Source: Pseudoips prasinana (Eukaryota > Arthropoda > Insecta > Lepidoptera > Nolidae). From it: a DNA stretch of 64,000 bases. Made by a program: the position numbers and the translations under genes. The stretch covers positions 20,000,001 through 20,064,000 of the forward strand of contig OX621254.1 of the NCBI GenBank assembly GCA_951640165.1. The letters run 5' to 3'. The notes under the pieces were generated by a model that was not told the origin of the DNA, did no database searches, and saw only the letters and a program-made list of their open reading frames with translations. Within the stretch, counting starts at the first letter, position 1, and each line of letters starts with the position of its first letter. Positions 45,227 through 55,498 of the stretch are shown in pieces.

Positions 45227-45550
45227 TGTCACGCTTTCCGAAAGCCTGCCACCTGGACATCAATTACTGTGGCCGATCTGGAAGTCCCTAAACAGACTCC
45301 GGACTCAGGTGGGCCGAAGCAAAGAAAACATGTCTAGGTGGGGACTGTCGTACAAACCCTAAATTGGACTGTATTCGCGGAGCATCGGTCCAATCCATGG
45401 CCCATCTAACAGCTTGCCCAGCCTGCCCTGCCACATGTTCATGGCACGATCTTAAAAGTGCCACAAGCAGGGCAATCAGTGTGGCCACGTTCTGGGCCAC
45501 AAAAATTTTACGAGTTTGCCATCGAAACACTAAGAAGAAGAAGTAGCAGT
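45227..45550 (+). pseudogene. LINE ORF2 C-terminal fragment
   Basis: The frames read LWPIWKSLNRLRTQVGRSKE and NMSRWGLS. After a frame change come MAHLTACPACPATCSWHDLK and ATSRAISVATFWA, then a (GAA)n tail. This matches the extreme C-terminus of lepidopteran LINEs that end with a 'C.CG..QT..HL..CP.CP..C' motif. The copy is 5' truncated. Confidence 0.7.
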
Positions 45551-46727
45551 AAAGGTCACTAACCACTTAACTAACGGGCCAGTCAAAGGTTCTATGTTTT
45601 CATTATAGCATTAGGGTCGCTTGAAGTCATACTGTGCCAATTCAAATCTTATTATTACTGATTGGAAGATAAAACAGAAAAAAACACTTAAATTTTTTTA
45701 TTTATTTTGAATCATTTGAAAAAAAAAACCAAAGTATACATATATATACACCTTATACTGCACACATTTCACAGAATGATATAATTTCTTACTTGTGTAA
45801 AAGTTCACCCATCATAGTGCTTTTATATATTTGTATTTATTTTTTTATAGGAAAGTCTAGAAACCTTATAAAATGATGCTCTGCTGTTATTTGCATAGCA
45901 AATCCACATGATATACTTTACTGTACCATCTTGAAGACTAGGGTGTATGGGAGGCACTTAGCACCCTTAAAATAGAGCAGAACAAAAAATATTTTGCCGA
46001 TGTTGCCCCAGCCTCAGGGAAACAGTGGTGTTGCAGGGTAGGTATCCATTCCTCTTTTTGTAGTAGTCATGGACATCTGCAGCTTCCAATATGGAAAACC
46101 CTACAATACAAGGTGGAAGATATTTTACCTTATATATCTATGTATATAAATAATCTGACTATGGGATAAACATGTTAATGCTGGTAATAAAGTGCCTGGG
46201 TTTAATAATGTAAAATAACCTGGTATTTTTGTAATATTCACAGAAATTGTAAAATAGCCTATTAAGGTAATTTTGTTTTGGATCTTCTTTAGTGTGGATC
46301 CTAACTAGTTTCTGCTCTGAACATAATTTTTTCAACCTTAATTTTTCCTCAAATAATGGGTGTGTGTCATTTGATAAACCACACTTTATCAACATTATGA
46401 TATAATTTGCATTACCCTGCTTCCTTTAGATTTTGATTAACACATATTATAAATTTATTCTTGTGAATGTAATGACTATTAGGTACAGGACTTGAATGAC
46501 TTATCCATTACCATGAATGACTCTGACAGACATGTAATGAAAATTAGCTAATTATTTATAAAATACACAATTCATTGAGCAGGTAAAGATTTTATTAAGA
46601 GCCAAATGTTCAAATTAAAATTAAAGGTAAAACTTAGGTAATTGTTTATTCAGACTAATTATTCAAAGTTTAAACTCTTATTCATAATTTAGCATAGGAA
46701 CTAATCAGCATAACCTCAGTATCTTAA
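45551..46727. other. Stretch without a supported gene
   Basis: AT-rich. A 78-codon frame at 46159-46395 (-) lacks any recognised domain. Confidence 0.4.
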
Positions 46728-46994
46728 TCTAATATATAAAAATCAATGCCACTTTTCGTTGTAATGTTATAACTCAACACCGCCTTTACCAATTTGGCTA
46801 ATTTTGGTCTTGAATTATTCGTGGAAGTCCAGGGAAGGTTTGTACGTAGAGAAAGTTTAAGAAAAGTCTTGAAAATGTGTAAAATCAATATCTTTTAGCA
46901 ATTTAAAATATTTTTTAGTTTGAATAAATGAACTTAATAATTATTTTTTTATTACTATGCCTTATACGTAGCGAAGCACGTACCGGGCCGCTAG
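46728..46994 (+). mobile_element. Non-autonomous Helitron
   Basis: It begins TCTAATATATAAAAATC after an A and ends GGGCCGCTAG before a T. This gives the 5'-TC and CTAG-3' ends and the A/T insertion site that define Helitrons. The internal phrases CCAATTTGGCTAATTTTGG and GTGGAAGTCCAGGGAAGG are widespread in lepidopteran Helitrons. No coding capacity. Confidence 0.8.
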
Positions 46995-47133
46995 TTATAT
47001 ATAATCTCAAGTGTCAACATCATTAAAGAACAGTCAAATTACTGATTACTTGGATTTCCTAAATACAGTATTTAAAGCAATTATTATGACCTCAAGTTAC
47101 TTTTACTAGAAGTGCGTGTTGGACTCGCCCATA

Positions 47134-47685
47134 TAGGGTTCCGTAGCACCAAGTAACATAATATGTTTTTATTTTATTTGAGTTCATTTAGCTAAAGGGA
47201 AATTGCGGTTTACGATTTATTAAATAAAATATTTAAAAATACTACTTACTAGATCTTGTTCAAACCGATTTTCGGTGGAAGTTTGCATGGTAATGTATAT
47301 CATATATTTTTTTAGTTTTAGAAGTTCAATGGAGGTGAGACACTCATTTTACCACTATGGAAGTGCTTGTCGCGCAAGCTATTCAGTTTAGAAAAAAATA
47401 ATATTAGAAACCTCTTCACCATTTTTGAAGACCTATGAATAAATAGCCCACATATATGGGGCTGATGAAAAAAATAATTAATTTCAGACTTAAGTAAAAA
47501 TTTGTTTTTTTTTCTATTTTTCTGTGAAAATATTAATTTTCACAGAATAGATCTACTTACCATGTTTCAACAGTATAGTTCTTAATGTTTCGGAACAAGT
47601 GGCTGCGACATACGGACGGACAGACAGAGAGAAATGGCGAATCTATAAGGGTACCGTTTTTTGCCATATGGCTACGGAACCCTAA
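47134..47685. mobile_element. MITE with 14-bp inverted repeats (TAGGGTTCCGTAGC)
   Basis: TAGGGTTCCGTAGC at 47134 pairs with GCTACGGAACCCTA ending at 47685. An internal segment, GACGGACAGACAGAG with GGGTACCGTTTTTTGCC, is typical of this common lepidopteran repeat. The element may start slightly further left (GTGCGTGTTGGACTCGCCC). Non-coding. Confidence 0.65.
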
Positions 47686-48495
47686 TCAAAAAGCAGTCTC
47701 ATAAGAATGTGATTATGAAAGTCACACTCTTTTACCGTAAACAATAGAAAAAACATTAATAATTTAAAGGAGACAATAATCAACTATGTTTTAGTAATAC
47801 AATAGTTAACAGCTTGTTGCTTATTCAAATTACCAAAACTAACAGTTAGGTTTCTTTAAAACGACATTTCGTGCAACAAGATCTTTAAATTCAAATAGAT
47901 TTTCTTTGTTATGCACAGACCCAATTGTATCATTTTCCTTAGACGTCGATGCTATTGGCACAGTTAACATATGGACAGTAAGGAAACTAAGCCTAGTTGA
48001 TGAAATAATTACCTATAGTCCAAGAGCTAGTGAACCCTGGGAGTAACGGTCTCCCTGTAAGGTTAGAAATTTGTATACTTACGATTTATGGCATGCTAAG
48101 AGCAATAGCCATGACCTGGCAGGCGTCAGACCTGCACGTCATCAGCCCCTTTATTTTTTGGACTGTTAAGTAAATTGAGTTTCAAAACTTGTTTCTATAA
48201 ATTTGAAAATTTAATAGGATAAAGTTTATTTATTGTACATCTTAAAAAAAATGACCGGCGATTACAATAAGCAGTTACAATAAGTATATGACAGATCAAT
48301 TGGAAAACGCACAGTTGATGAGGTAAAATGAACTTTATCCTGTATACTTAAATTTTTTATATGTTTTCAAGTAAATGTCTCAGAGTAAATATGTAGAATG
48401 CCAGGCGGTTTTGAACAGCATAACATAGCATAACATTTGAACGCATACAGTAAATGCAATGTATTTTATTGGGTTTTATGCAATCTACATTATTT
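47686..48495. other. Stretch without a supported gene
   Basis: No coding frame or clear repeat was recognised. Confidence 0.4.
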
Positions 48496-50330
48496 TTAAC
48501 ATTCATTTTCTTCAGCATCATCCGTAATTTCGCTATCACTGTTTTCATCATCATCTGATTCTTCAACAATGTTTTCCTCATCTGAAAATAGTAAAAAAAA
48601 TATTCTAATGAATCAATAAGGTTGTTAAGAATTAAATATCAAGCTCAATTACGTAGGACTGCATATTAAATGTTACGGAATAAAATAGTTGTATGTTACC
48701 TGAAATGCATTCCACAGTTTCAGTCGATTGTGCTGTGGCAGTATCAGCAGGTCCTTGTAATAGTATGTCGTATATAGAAGATGGAACCGTACTCCCCTCA
48801 AACCAATTAAAATCGTAACGACTATCAATTAAGTTCCAACCGCTATTTTCAGGTGTAAGAATTGTTGGTTCTTTTAAATTACAATTTCGCCATATATTTG
48901 TAATGTAGGCAGTTCCCAATAGTTGTTGATGTAGTTTACGTTGACAGGGTGGTAAATTCGATTAATCATAGCTTACTACTTTTTTCATAAACATTTTAGG
49001 ATTATTTGTGTTGTACGTAGCAAGGAACTTTTCATAACGTGCATTATTTAATTTTGAAAATTTCAAACCATGCATTTGGCATACAAATTTCTCTAGTATC
49101 GGGAATTTTTTTTTTCTTCTGTACTATTTCTGCGTTTCCTAATTCTGTGAATGCCTTCTGATATACACTCGATTTCTGCAATATTTGTAATGTTTTATTT
49201 ACCTCTTCTTGAAAAGGACGGATTGAAATCGCAACCGGTTAATGCATGAAATCCCGGTAAGCTTTGACATATAGAAGGTCCCAATTTTGTATATAGTTCA
49301 GAAATATTTATCCATTTTTTACAATTATTAGTGCCATATTCCATATAGATTTTTAAATTATTATTGTGGGTTGGACAATGTTTCCGAGCAGTAATATTAA
49401 AATGTCTGTGTCACATGTTTCTATTAATACGTCGGATACATCTTCATCCATTTGGCATGTATGGTATATTACTTTCGTATCAGCCTCTTCATGATGTTGG
49501 CACGATAAATCATCATTTCAACACGGATAATCACAGATTTATTGTGGACACTATAAGTATGGCATTGTTTGTAATTTAAGTTCACTATGGTATTCCCGAT
49601 AAAATCTATCATTTCATTTGTGCTCCAATGTGTAATTAAAAAATCTACGAAAGCTTCTTTAAATTGTATGTTACGAAGTTCTTTCATAAAATCAACTGGT
49701 TGAATTTGTTCTGGTCCGGTAATGAAATAATTTATGTTTCGTACTTCTTGTCGTTAGGCTCGTTCATAATCATTAATTGACGGCGAAAAGTATTGGTCGA
49801 AAATGATATGTACTCGTGACGCATGTGTAGCTGTTAGTAGCGACATATTTTTTTTGGAAATACCACCAAATGTTTTAGAGATATTTTTTAATGTATGCAG
49901 TAAAAATAATCCATAAAAAATGACAACATCTAAACGTCTTGGTACCTCTTCACTGTTGACGTTTGCCTTTAAAATTTCAACCATTGCTGATTTCTGAGCT
50001 TTATGTATTGTACCATCTTCATGACACAATGACAGGAACAGTTGTAATGGGGTATGATAACGTCTTTTCCAGATCAATGTTATGTTGTATTGACAGAGCT
50101 AACAGGCGACCAAAGAAATCACGTTGCACACGGATTTCATGAACCTTATCACCGACATTGATTTTTTCTTTTTTTTTTCAGACGCAAAATTCATAATTTT
50201 CACTTGTGCAATTCTTTCTTCAAATCTTTTTCCATTCTGTGAACATTCAGTTATAAAATTCTCTTTCAATCTTTCTCCTGATTCTATAAAATTCAATAAG
50301 TAATCCTGTACTGCGATCGAAACTACAGTA
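48496..50330 (-). pseudogene. Decayed copy of a widespread uncharacterised animal gene family
   Basis: On the - strand the order is KIMNFASEKKKKKSMSVIRF, LKNISKTFGGISKKN, VHIIFDQYFSPSINDYER, GPEQIQPVDFMKELRN and FVDFLITHWSTNEMIDFIG. Next come HEEADTKVIYHTCQ, CDTDILILLLGNI, LPPCQRKLHQQLLG and SGWNLIDSRYDFNWFEGSTV. The last exon (48581-48496) is joined at a GTAACA donor at 48699 and encodes an acidic tail (SDDDENSDSEITDDAEEN). The 'EADTK' and 'CDTDILIL' blocks recall the metal-binding acidic residues of PIN/FEN-like nucleases, which is inference. At least four frame breaks and several stops occur, mostly between 49100 and 49470. I know this family as uncharacterised proteins in cnidarians, fish and insects, often in repeated copies. 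Confidence 0.55.
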
Positions 50331-50395
50331 GGTTAAAATTGGGGCTTCCAGATCAAATAAGATCTTGAATCCCGCAATTTTAACTATCCATTCAT

Positions 50396-50613
50396 TCATC
50401 CAATTCTACTCATTATGTTAACTATTCATCAACTCATGACCAAATACCGGAGGGTAATAGGTTTGATTCTGTACGATGGAAACCCGCAATTTCACTATTC
50501 ATTCATTCATTCAATTCTACTCATTATGTTAACTATTCGTCAACTCATGACCACACACCGGAGGGTAATAGGTTTGATTCTGTACGAATATTTATAACTT
50601 ATGATTCATGTTT
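50396..50613 (+). repeat. Two-copy tandem repeat, period about 109 bp
   Basis: The segment CAATTCTACTCATTATGTTA through GGGTAATAGGTTTGATTCTG occurs twice, about 109 bp apart, with a handful of differences. It lies between the decayed gene and the Polinton. Confidence 0.75.
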
Positions 50614-50720
50614 GGCTGGTTTAGTTTTCTGTGACTATAATAATATATTTGCAATCAGCGTCATGAATAATCATATTGGATCAGGATGTTAGATGTTAAA
50701 TGAAACAAGATAACATTTAT

Positions 50721-51197
50721 TCATAAAAATTTATTCTCTGTACACCATTTTCTCAGACATATTACATTTTTCAAAGAACACATATTTTTATGATATATAC
50801 AGCGATACATCATATTTGTTAACTTATATTTTTCATGTAAACTTAATAAACTAGGACAGTCCTTATCCTCTAAATTATGAACTGTATTGCTTTCCAGCAT
50901 TTGCCTTAACCATAAACATTTTTCAACACCTTTAGTATATATAGACTTCCCGAGTAAAATATCTTGAAAAATATATTTATGGTTCCAGTACGGTATATGG
51001 CCCTCATTCCAGTATATTCCATTATTTCTTTCTATCCAAGCGACTTGTCTTCTTTCGGTTTTCGTTAATTCATAAAACGGATATGGTGATTTTAGTAGAA
51101 AAACTTGAATGTGGTTATCACAGAGTATAGCCATTTCTTTTAAAACAAATTCGTTTGTATCCGTTTTAAACCCCTGTATATCTACTATAGCATTCAT
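50721..51197 (-). CDS. Polinton conserved protein downstream of the major capsid gene
   Basis: 158 residues from ATG 51197, whose first bases overlap the capsid stop (ATGA). It begins MNAIVDIQGFKTDTNEFVLK, followed by EMAILCDN, SPYPFYELTKTERRQVAWIE and WNEGHIPYWN. The C-terminal half is Cys/His-rich (MYRCIYHKNMC, ICLRKWC). The opening 'VDIQGF...KE.AIL' resembles the first strands of DEDD-type exonuclease or RNase H-like proteins found in some insect mobile elements. That resemblance is weak and from memory. Intact. Confidence 0.65.
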   Translation of the reverse strand: MNAIVDIQGFKTDTNEFVLKEMAILCDNHIQVFLLKSPYPFYELTKTERRQVAWIERNNGIYWNEGHIPYWNHKYIFQDILLGKSIYTKGVEKCLWLRQMLESNTVHNLEDKDCPSLLSLHEKYKLTNMMYRCIYHKNMCSLKNVICLRKWCTENKFL

Positions 51198-52399
51198 GAT
51201 AATTTTCGAACAATATTACTTAACGGCTTATACTCTATGAGTCGATCGTTTATGATAACACAATATGCCGTAGTGTTCTCAGGGATATCTTGAGAACTTT
51301 CTATCTCTAAACGGACGTCTACCGGTCCTGTTTTTAAGCTTTCGTTTTGTCTTGAACAATCAATTATAAATAACGGAGCCTTTTCTTTAAAACTTAACAA
51401 ATCAAGCAAGGGGTCTTCAGGAATGTTATAATAAGACTGACGGAACTTACTGTACATTTCATATAATATACTGAATTTATTTTCATTGAATTTCAGATTT
51501 AAAGATTCGTACGGATAGTATTGAGAGTTCAAAAACAGAGTGACGTTAGTGACGCTACAGTGATCAAATAACGAACAATCTTTAGAACTATTATTTTTTC
51601 GATTAGTTTGAAGACCGAATATGACATACCGAGGCTTTTCCAGTTGAGAGGCAGTTTTAACCGACCAAGAATGTTTTGAAGTCCTAGGCAAAAATGGATA
51701 CTCATATAAATCCCAGTTTCTAAATGCCAATTGTATAGGTTTGTCTTTTTCTAATAATTTGAGTAATGTGAGTCTTTCACGATCTGACACCTTTATATGT
51801 GGGACACGCCATTGTATTCTTTCAATGTGTATTTGTATACTTTCGACATCATTAACTTTAACACTATTTATATTAGAATTACTTCTATTTAAAATAAGTT
51901 CATGCTTACAATTCATTAAAATCTTATTATAATCTTCAGTAAAGCCCATGATTTTATTTAATGGAATAACAACGCTAAAAGAACCATCATTACTTTGAAA
52001 ACCATTTAGGTTCCAACCCCATATCGCTGCAACTTTGCTTTGCCCAGAATTCATGGAGACATACGATTTTATTGCTGTGGTTATTCCAGGGTTTTTAACT
52101 CGATCTATTTCAACGCCAATTATTTCATATCTTATATCTTGAAACAAAAACATTACTGCATTATTGGTGAACTCCACGGGGGTGTTAAGAGGTTTATGAT
52201 CTTTGCCGAATATTGTTGCTCTCCCTTCAATGTATATAGAACTCGCAGATGGTAATATGTAAATATCTTGTTGGTGTATAGGAATCCGAATCTCGTCATT
52301 TTCTTTAAAACTATTATTATATGGATTGTAAGTATGTACTTCAAAACTTTCGATCGAGTTATCGAATTGTGGTGAATCAGTTATCTGTAGTATATTCAT
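51194..52399 (-). CDS. Polinton major capsid protein (double jelly roll)
   Basis: 401 residues, intact. The sequence around SASSIYIEGRATIFGK, VMFLFQDIRYEIIGVEIDRV and GITTAIKSYVSMNSG matches the double jelly-roll capsid proteins of insect Polintons. Further strands follow (ESIQIHIERIQWRVPHIKV, LFLNSQYYPYESLNLKF). The start ATG overlaps the stop of the small basic ORF by 4 bases, and the stop overlaps the next gene by 4 bases. Its job would be to form the hexon-like shell with the minor capsid protein. Whether virions are made by Polintons is not established from sequence. Confidence 0.8.
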   Translation of the reverse strand: MNILQITDSPQFDNSIESFEVHTYNPYNNSFKENDEIRIPIHQQDIYILPSASSIYIEGRATIFGKDHKPLNTPVEFTNNAVMFLFQDIRYEIIGVEIDRVKNPGITTAIKSYVSMNSGQSKVAAIWGWNLNGFQSNDGSFSVVIPLNKIMGFTEDYNKILMNCKHELILNRSNSNINSVKVNDVESIQIHIERIQWRVPHIKVSDRERLTLLKLLEKDKPIQLAFRNWDLYEYPFLPRTSKHSWSVKTASQLEKPRYVIFGLQTNRKNNSSKDCSLFDHCSVTNVTLFLNSQYYPYESLNLKFNENKFSILYEMYSKFRQSYYNIPEDPLLDLLSFKEKAPLFIIDCSRQNESLKTGPVDVRLEIESSQDIPENTTAYCVIINDRLIEYKPLSNIVRKLS

Positions 52400-52542
52400 A
52401 GTTTGAATCCGAGTGTACGAAGAAAATCTCTATTATTTTTAGTGAGCCTCTTAGGTTTTGCAGCACGTCTGCTTAGTTGTGCAACACGGCGAGCAGTAAT
52501 GTGTTTCACTAAAGTATTAGGTGTTTTATTGAATACAATCAT
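52396..52542 (-). CDS. Small basic ORF between the two capsid genes
   Basis: 48 residues from ATG 52542, which overlaps the end of the minor capsid gene by 17 bases. Its TGA overlaps the start of the major capsid gene (ATGA). The product is strongly basic (VKHITARRVAQLSRRAAKPK, then RLTKNNRDF), suggesting a nucleic-acid-binding core peptide like the small basic proteins of adenoviruses. This role is inference from charge and position only. A longer frame upstream of 52542 is just overlap with the minor capsid gene. Confidence 0.55.
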   Translation of the reverse strand: MIVFNKTPNTLVKHITARRVAQLSRRAAKPKRLTKNNRDFLRTLGFKL

Positions 52543-53212
52543 TTTGTTTTCGCAAATGTAGGCGCACTTGAATATTCTCTTCTCCGAAGTCAATGTAATC
52601 ACTGTGTTCATTAACAATTTTTATGTTTATCGACGATATGGTAGTTTTATTGACAGGAAAGTAAATGATACTTCTCGGCACTTCTATATATATATGACCT
52701 GCAGGCACGTTGGGCACAAATTCGTGTATAACATGAGATGGGACTCCGTTAGTGTACGATCCTTTGATAAGGTCACATTCGACTCTTATGACGGACGTGG
52801 GAAGAATGTTGAATGGATTCTCAGATTCATGCCATTTATTTGCTTCTAATTTAATACTCCCAAAACCTAACAGAGAACCTATACTATTCTCTGTATCAAA
52901 ATTGACCGTATGAGAGCAATATAATAAACATTTTAAAGTATTGTTATTCGGTTTAATCCGTATTTCGCAATCTGTTATATTACTCTGAAGATAGTCAGCT
53001 ATATCATACAAGTCATAAACACCAGACGGAATTAGTATCCTTTTACCGTTCCCGTAAGCAAATTCGTTATTATTGGTATTTATGTTCGGAACTGAATTGA
53101 GAGCTGAGAAACATAATAATCCACATTCATACTTATCTTCTATATTCAAAGGTGGTTGAAAATGTGATTCTAGTAACGAGTTTTTACCTGTAATGGTTAT
53201 TGTAATAGACAT
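52526..53212 (-). CDS. Polinton minor capsid protein (single jelly roll, penton-like)
   Basis: 228 residues from ATG 53212, intact. Features such as FQPPLNIEDKYECGLLCFSA, NGKRILIPSGVYDLYDIADY, IGSLLGFGSIKLEAN and VPNVPAGHIYIEVPRSIIYF match the minor capsid proteins encoded next to the major capsid gene in Polintons. It is followed with overlap by the basic ORF and the major capsid gene, forming a compact capsid cassette. Confidence 0.75.
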   Translation of the reverse strand: MSITITITGKNSLLESHFQPPLNIEDKYECGLLCFSALNSVPNINTNNNEFAYGNGKRILIPSGVYDLYDIADYLQSNITDCEIRIKPNNNTLKCLLYCSHTVNFDTENSIGSLLGFGSIKLEANKWHESENPFNILPTSVIRVECDLIKGSYTNGVPSHVIHEFVPNVPAGHIYIEVPRSIIYFPVNKTTISSINIKIVNEHSDYIDFGEENIQVRLHLRKQNDCIQ

Positions 53213-53229
53213 GATTATATACTGAACAA

Positions 53230-53600
53230 TATCTAGCTCTTACGTGCTATTTATTTACATTTTTATCATGGCAAAACTTTTGCAAAAATTTTAAACACAA
53301 GTGTCCACAATTATGGGATGATTCTTCTGAATATTATCGTAATTATAATACAATAATATTTTGGGTCCAAAATATTTGATCAATTCTTTTGGTGGTTTTA
53401 AATTTCCATAACTATCAAAGTACTCAATATAATTCTTAAACTTTGCGTAGGCCACCCAATGAGTCCCAGAATTTTTCGAACTATCTAAATTAATGACACC
53501 ACATTCTTTACTATAAGGATATTTAGGTAATTCGTCTCTCATAAATACTCCACGAAAATGAGGTATAATGCAAGAATGGTTAATAATATCTATATTGGTG
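53230..53600 (-). pseudogene. Adenovirus-type cysteine protease, frameshifted before catalytic Cys
   Basis: The frame open from about 53590 to 53291 reads TNIDIINHSCIIPHFRGVFM, MRDELPKYPYSKECGVINLD, NSGTHWVAYAKF (catalytic His) and IEYFDSYGNLKPPKE (catalytic Asp). The third catalytic block, CGHLCL (Cys), lies just downstream at about 53250-53275 but in another reading frame, after an indel near 53300-53320. The N-terminal side has no ATG in frame before the end of the phospholipase-like gene. By family knowledge the enzyme would mature Polinton structural proteins. Confidence 0.75.
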
Positions 53601-54417
53601 AGGGGCCGATTGGGTAGCCGAATATTTGGTTTTTTTTATTATTAGATACAGAAATTCCAAAACCATTTTTGATAGGCTTGATATTTAATCCTTTACCAAT
53701 ACATAAGCCTTCAATTTTTTCATTATGTCTTTTCAACTCTTCCAAACTTTTCATTCCAGTTTTATAATCATTAATGGCCTTGGCAATCCCAGCAGCACCG
53801 CCAGCTAAACTGCCAGCGGCAGACAATCCAGCAAAAATAGGTATCAAAGGTAGAAAACCACCACTTTTTGGAATAGGAATGATACGAGGAATTTTAATAT
53901 TTGCATTTGTTGCTAACTCCTTAGCAGCAGCCATCGCCATTTTTATTGCCATATTTTTACACTTAGGTTTCATTTTTTGTAAATGTTTTTTTGTATGTGC
54001 AATAACATGTTTCAAGTGTTTCTTTATACCAGCCCCAGAATAAGTTTCTATCCGTTTGATTCTTTTGCTTCTTCTTAAACCGCTACCAGTTTTAATTTTG
54101 GCCAACATGGCTTTATTAACTATATGAGCCGCTATTTTTTCTCCTAAACTGGCACCAGGAGCAGTTATGCGGTGTCTCGCCATTTTCATCAGTTTTCTAT
54201 CAGCTTTATGTCTATCACTTAAATCAGATGATTGCTGATAAGCGATGTCGTGTTCCTTACAATATTCGTCTAATTGGTTAATACCTCTCACTCCTTGCGA
54301 AAGTTTTTCAAGCAACCTCGTACCTGGCCCACAATAATTATATCCAGGGAAATGTAGTTCAATAGGTAAATGATTTATTATCCAATTAACGAGACTGCTC
54401 TTATTCATGCCCCTCAT
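53590..54417 (-). CDS. Polinton phospholipase A2-like structural protein
   Basis: 275 residues. FPGYNYCGPGTRLLEKLSQG supplies a calcium-loop-like YCGPGT, and QLDEYCKEHDIAYQQSSDLS the His-Asp dyad (EHD) of secreted phospholipase A2, as in parvovirus VP1 and many insect Polintons. After two basic Lys-rich segments (GLRRSKRIKRIETYSG, IAHTKKHLQKMKPKCKN) comes a Gly/Ala-rich hydrophobic stretch (FLPLIPIFAGLSAAGSLAGG). The tail is IGKGLNIKPIKNGFGISVSN, typical of these proteins. The upstream start is at or near ATG 54408. Intact. Confidence 0.75.
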   Translation of the reverse strand: MRGMNKSSLVNWIINHLPIELHFPGYNYCGPGTRLLEKLSQGVRGINQLDEYCKEHDIAYQQSSDLSDRHKADRKLMKMARHRITAPGASLGEKIAAHIVNKAMLAKIKTGSGLRRSKRIKRIETYSGAGIKKHLKHVIAHTKKHLQKMKPKCKNMAIKMAMAAAKELATNANIKIPRIIPIPKSGGFLPLIPIFAGLSAAGSLAGGAAGIAKAINDYKTGMKSLEELKRHNEKIEGLCIGKGLNIKPIKNGFGISVSNNKKNQIFGYPIGPSPI

Positions 54418-54474
54418 TACACTGAAGAATACTCATAAAGGTATACCTTTTATATACGTAAAGTGTTTTAAAAT

Positions 54475-55413
54475 TTACAAAATAACGTTTGTCTTTTCAA
54501 TCCAGCTATTTTCAGCAGAAGGCAATCCTAACCATTTCACCAAAACTTTGTTTCCCTTTCTCTTTAATACTCTTTCAACAAGGTATATATTTGGGTGTTT
54601 AGTTTTCTGTAACTCTTGAACGTAAAATGCTCCTAAAATAGGTTGTCCGCGTGAATCTTCTATTAAATACGTAATAGGGATTGTTTTTCTCACGTTAACA
54701 ATTTTAAATATTTCTGTTGACCAGTTTGGTGTGTATCCCTTTTCAAATACTCCTTTATGCCTGCTAATTCGCACAAAATCTCCAACTCTTAGATTGTGAC
54801 GTTGTTTATTTAACGACTTTAACTTATAGTGTCTCGCATTATATCTCCTCAATATTATTTCTTTATTGCAGCTATTCACTTCCCTAGGCTTTTGGTTAAT
54901 ACTTCGGTGACATGAGTGATTATAATCATAAATTACATTATCTAGGGTACCATCTACCCACTTGTAATTACCGTTTAAGCTAAAGTTTTTATACAACTTT
55001 GATTTTATTGTTCTAATTAATCTTTCTACGATTGACGCCTTTTTTGTGGTGTAAGTTGAATAATGATTTATGTTGTACGCACTAATCAAGTATTTAAATT
55101 TGTTATTATAAAATTCTGTCCCGAAGTCAGTTTGTAAATTTTTAGGACTGCGCCCTTCTTCTAGCAGTTTTTTAAATGCACTACATATAACTTCTTTCCT
55201 TTTACATTTGAGTGGATATGCCCAGGCATACTTCGAGAAAGTATCAATGACAATAAGAATGTATTTAAAACCACCGTTTTCTTTAGAAATAGCTTGCATG
55301 TCTATTAGATCAGCTTGCCATAGATCGTCTATATCCCTCATGATGACTTTTCTTCGTGGATAATTTATTCTAGCATTTTTATGTATTTCGTTTACCACGT
55401 CTGCTTTGCTCAT
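54475..55413 (-). CDS. Polinton integrase with C-terminal chromodomain
   Basis: About 312 residues from ATG 55413. The frame opens slightly earlier at a TTG. The retroviral-type catalytic core has LWQADLIDMQ (Asp), NLQTDFGTEFYN (Asp) and KASIVERLIRTIKSKLYK (Glu). Next come LRVGDFVRISRHKGVFEKGY and a C-terminal chromodomain, IYLVERVLKRKGNKVLVKWL, LPSAENSWI. The N-terminal zinc finger seen in some relatives is short or missing. All catalytic residues are present. By family knowledge it inserts the element and makes a 6-bp target duplication. Confidence 0.85.
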   Translation of the reverse strand: MSKADVVNEIHKNARINYPRRKVIMRDIDDLWQADLIDMQAISKENGGFKYILIVIDTFSKYAWAYPLKCKRKEVICSAFKKLLEEGRSPKNLQTDFGTEFYNNKFKYLISAYNINHYSTYTTKKASIVERLIRTIKSKLYKNFSLNGNYKWVDGTLDNVIYDYNHSCHRSINQKPREVNSCNKEIILRRYNARHYKLKSLNKQRHNLRVGDFVRISRHKGVFEKGYTPNWSTEIFKIVNVRKTIPITYLIEDSRGQPILGAFYVQELQKTKHPNIYLVERVLKRKGNKVLVKWLGLPSAENSWIEKTNVIL

Positions 55414-55498
55414 GCTGAATAGCTTTAAAAATTTCAAGACTTTTTCTATATTTGTTATTCTGGTTATTAGGTTTGCAACTAAGTTGTTTAAAGTTGTA

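Noticed and set aside
46159..46395. 78-codon frame on the - strand
   Set aside because: No recognisable domain, AT-rich, and no splice or neighbour support.
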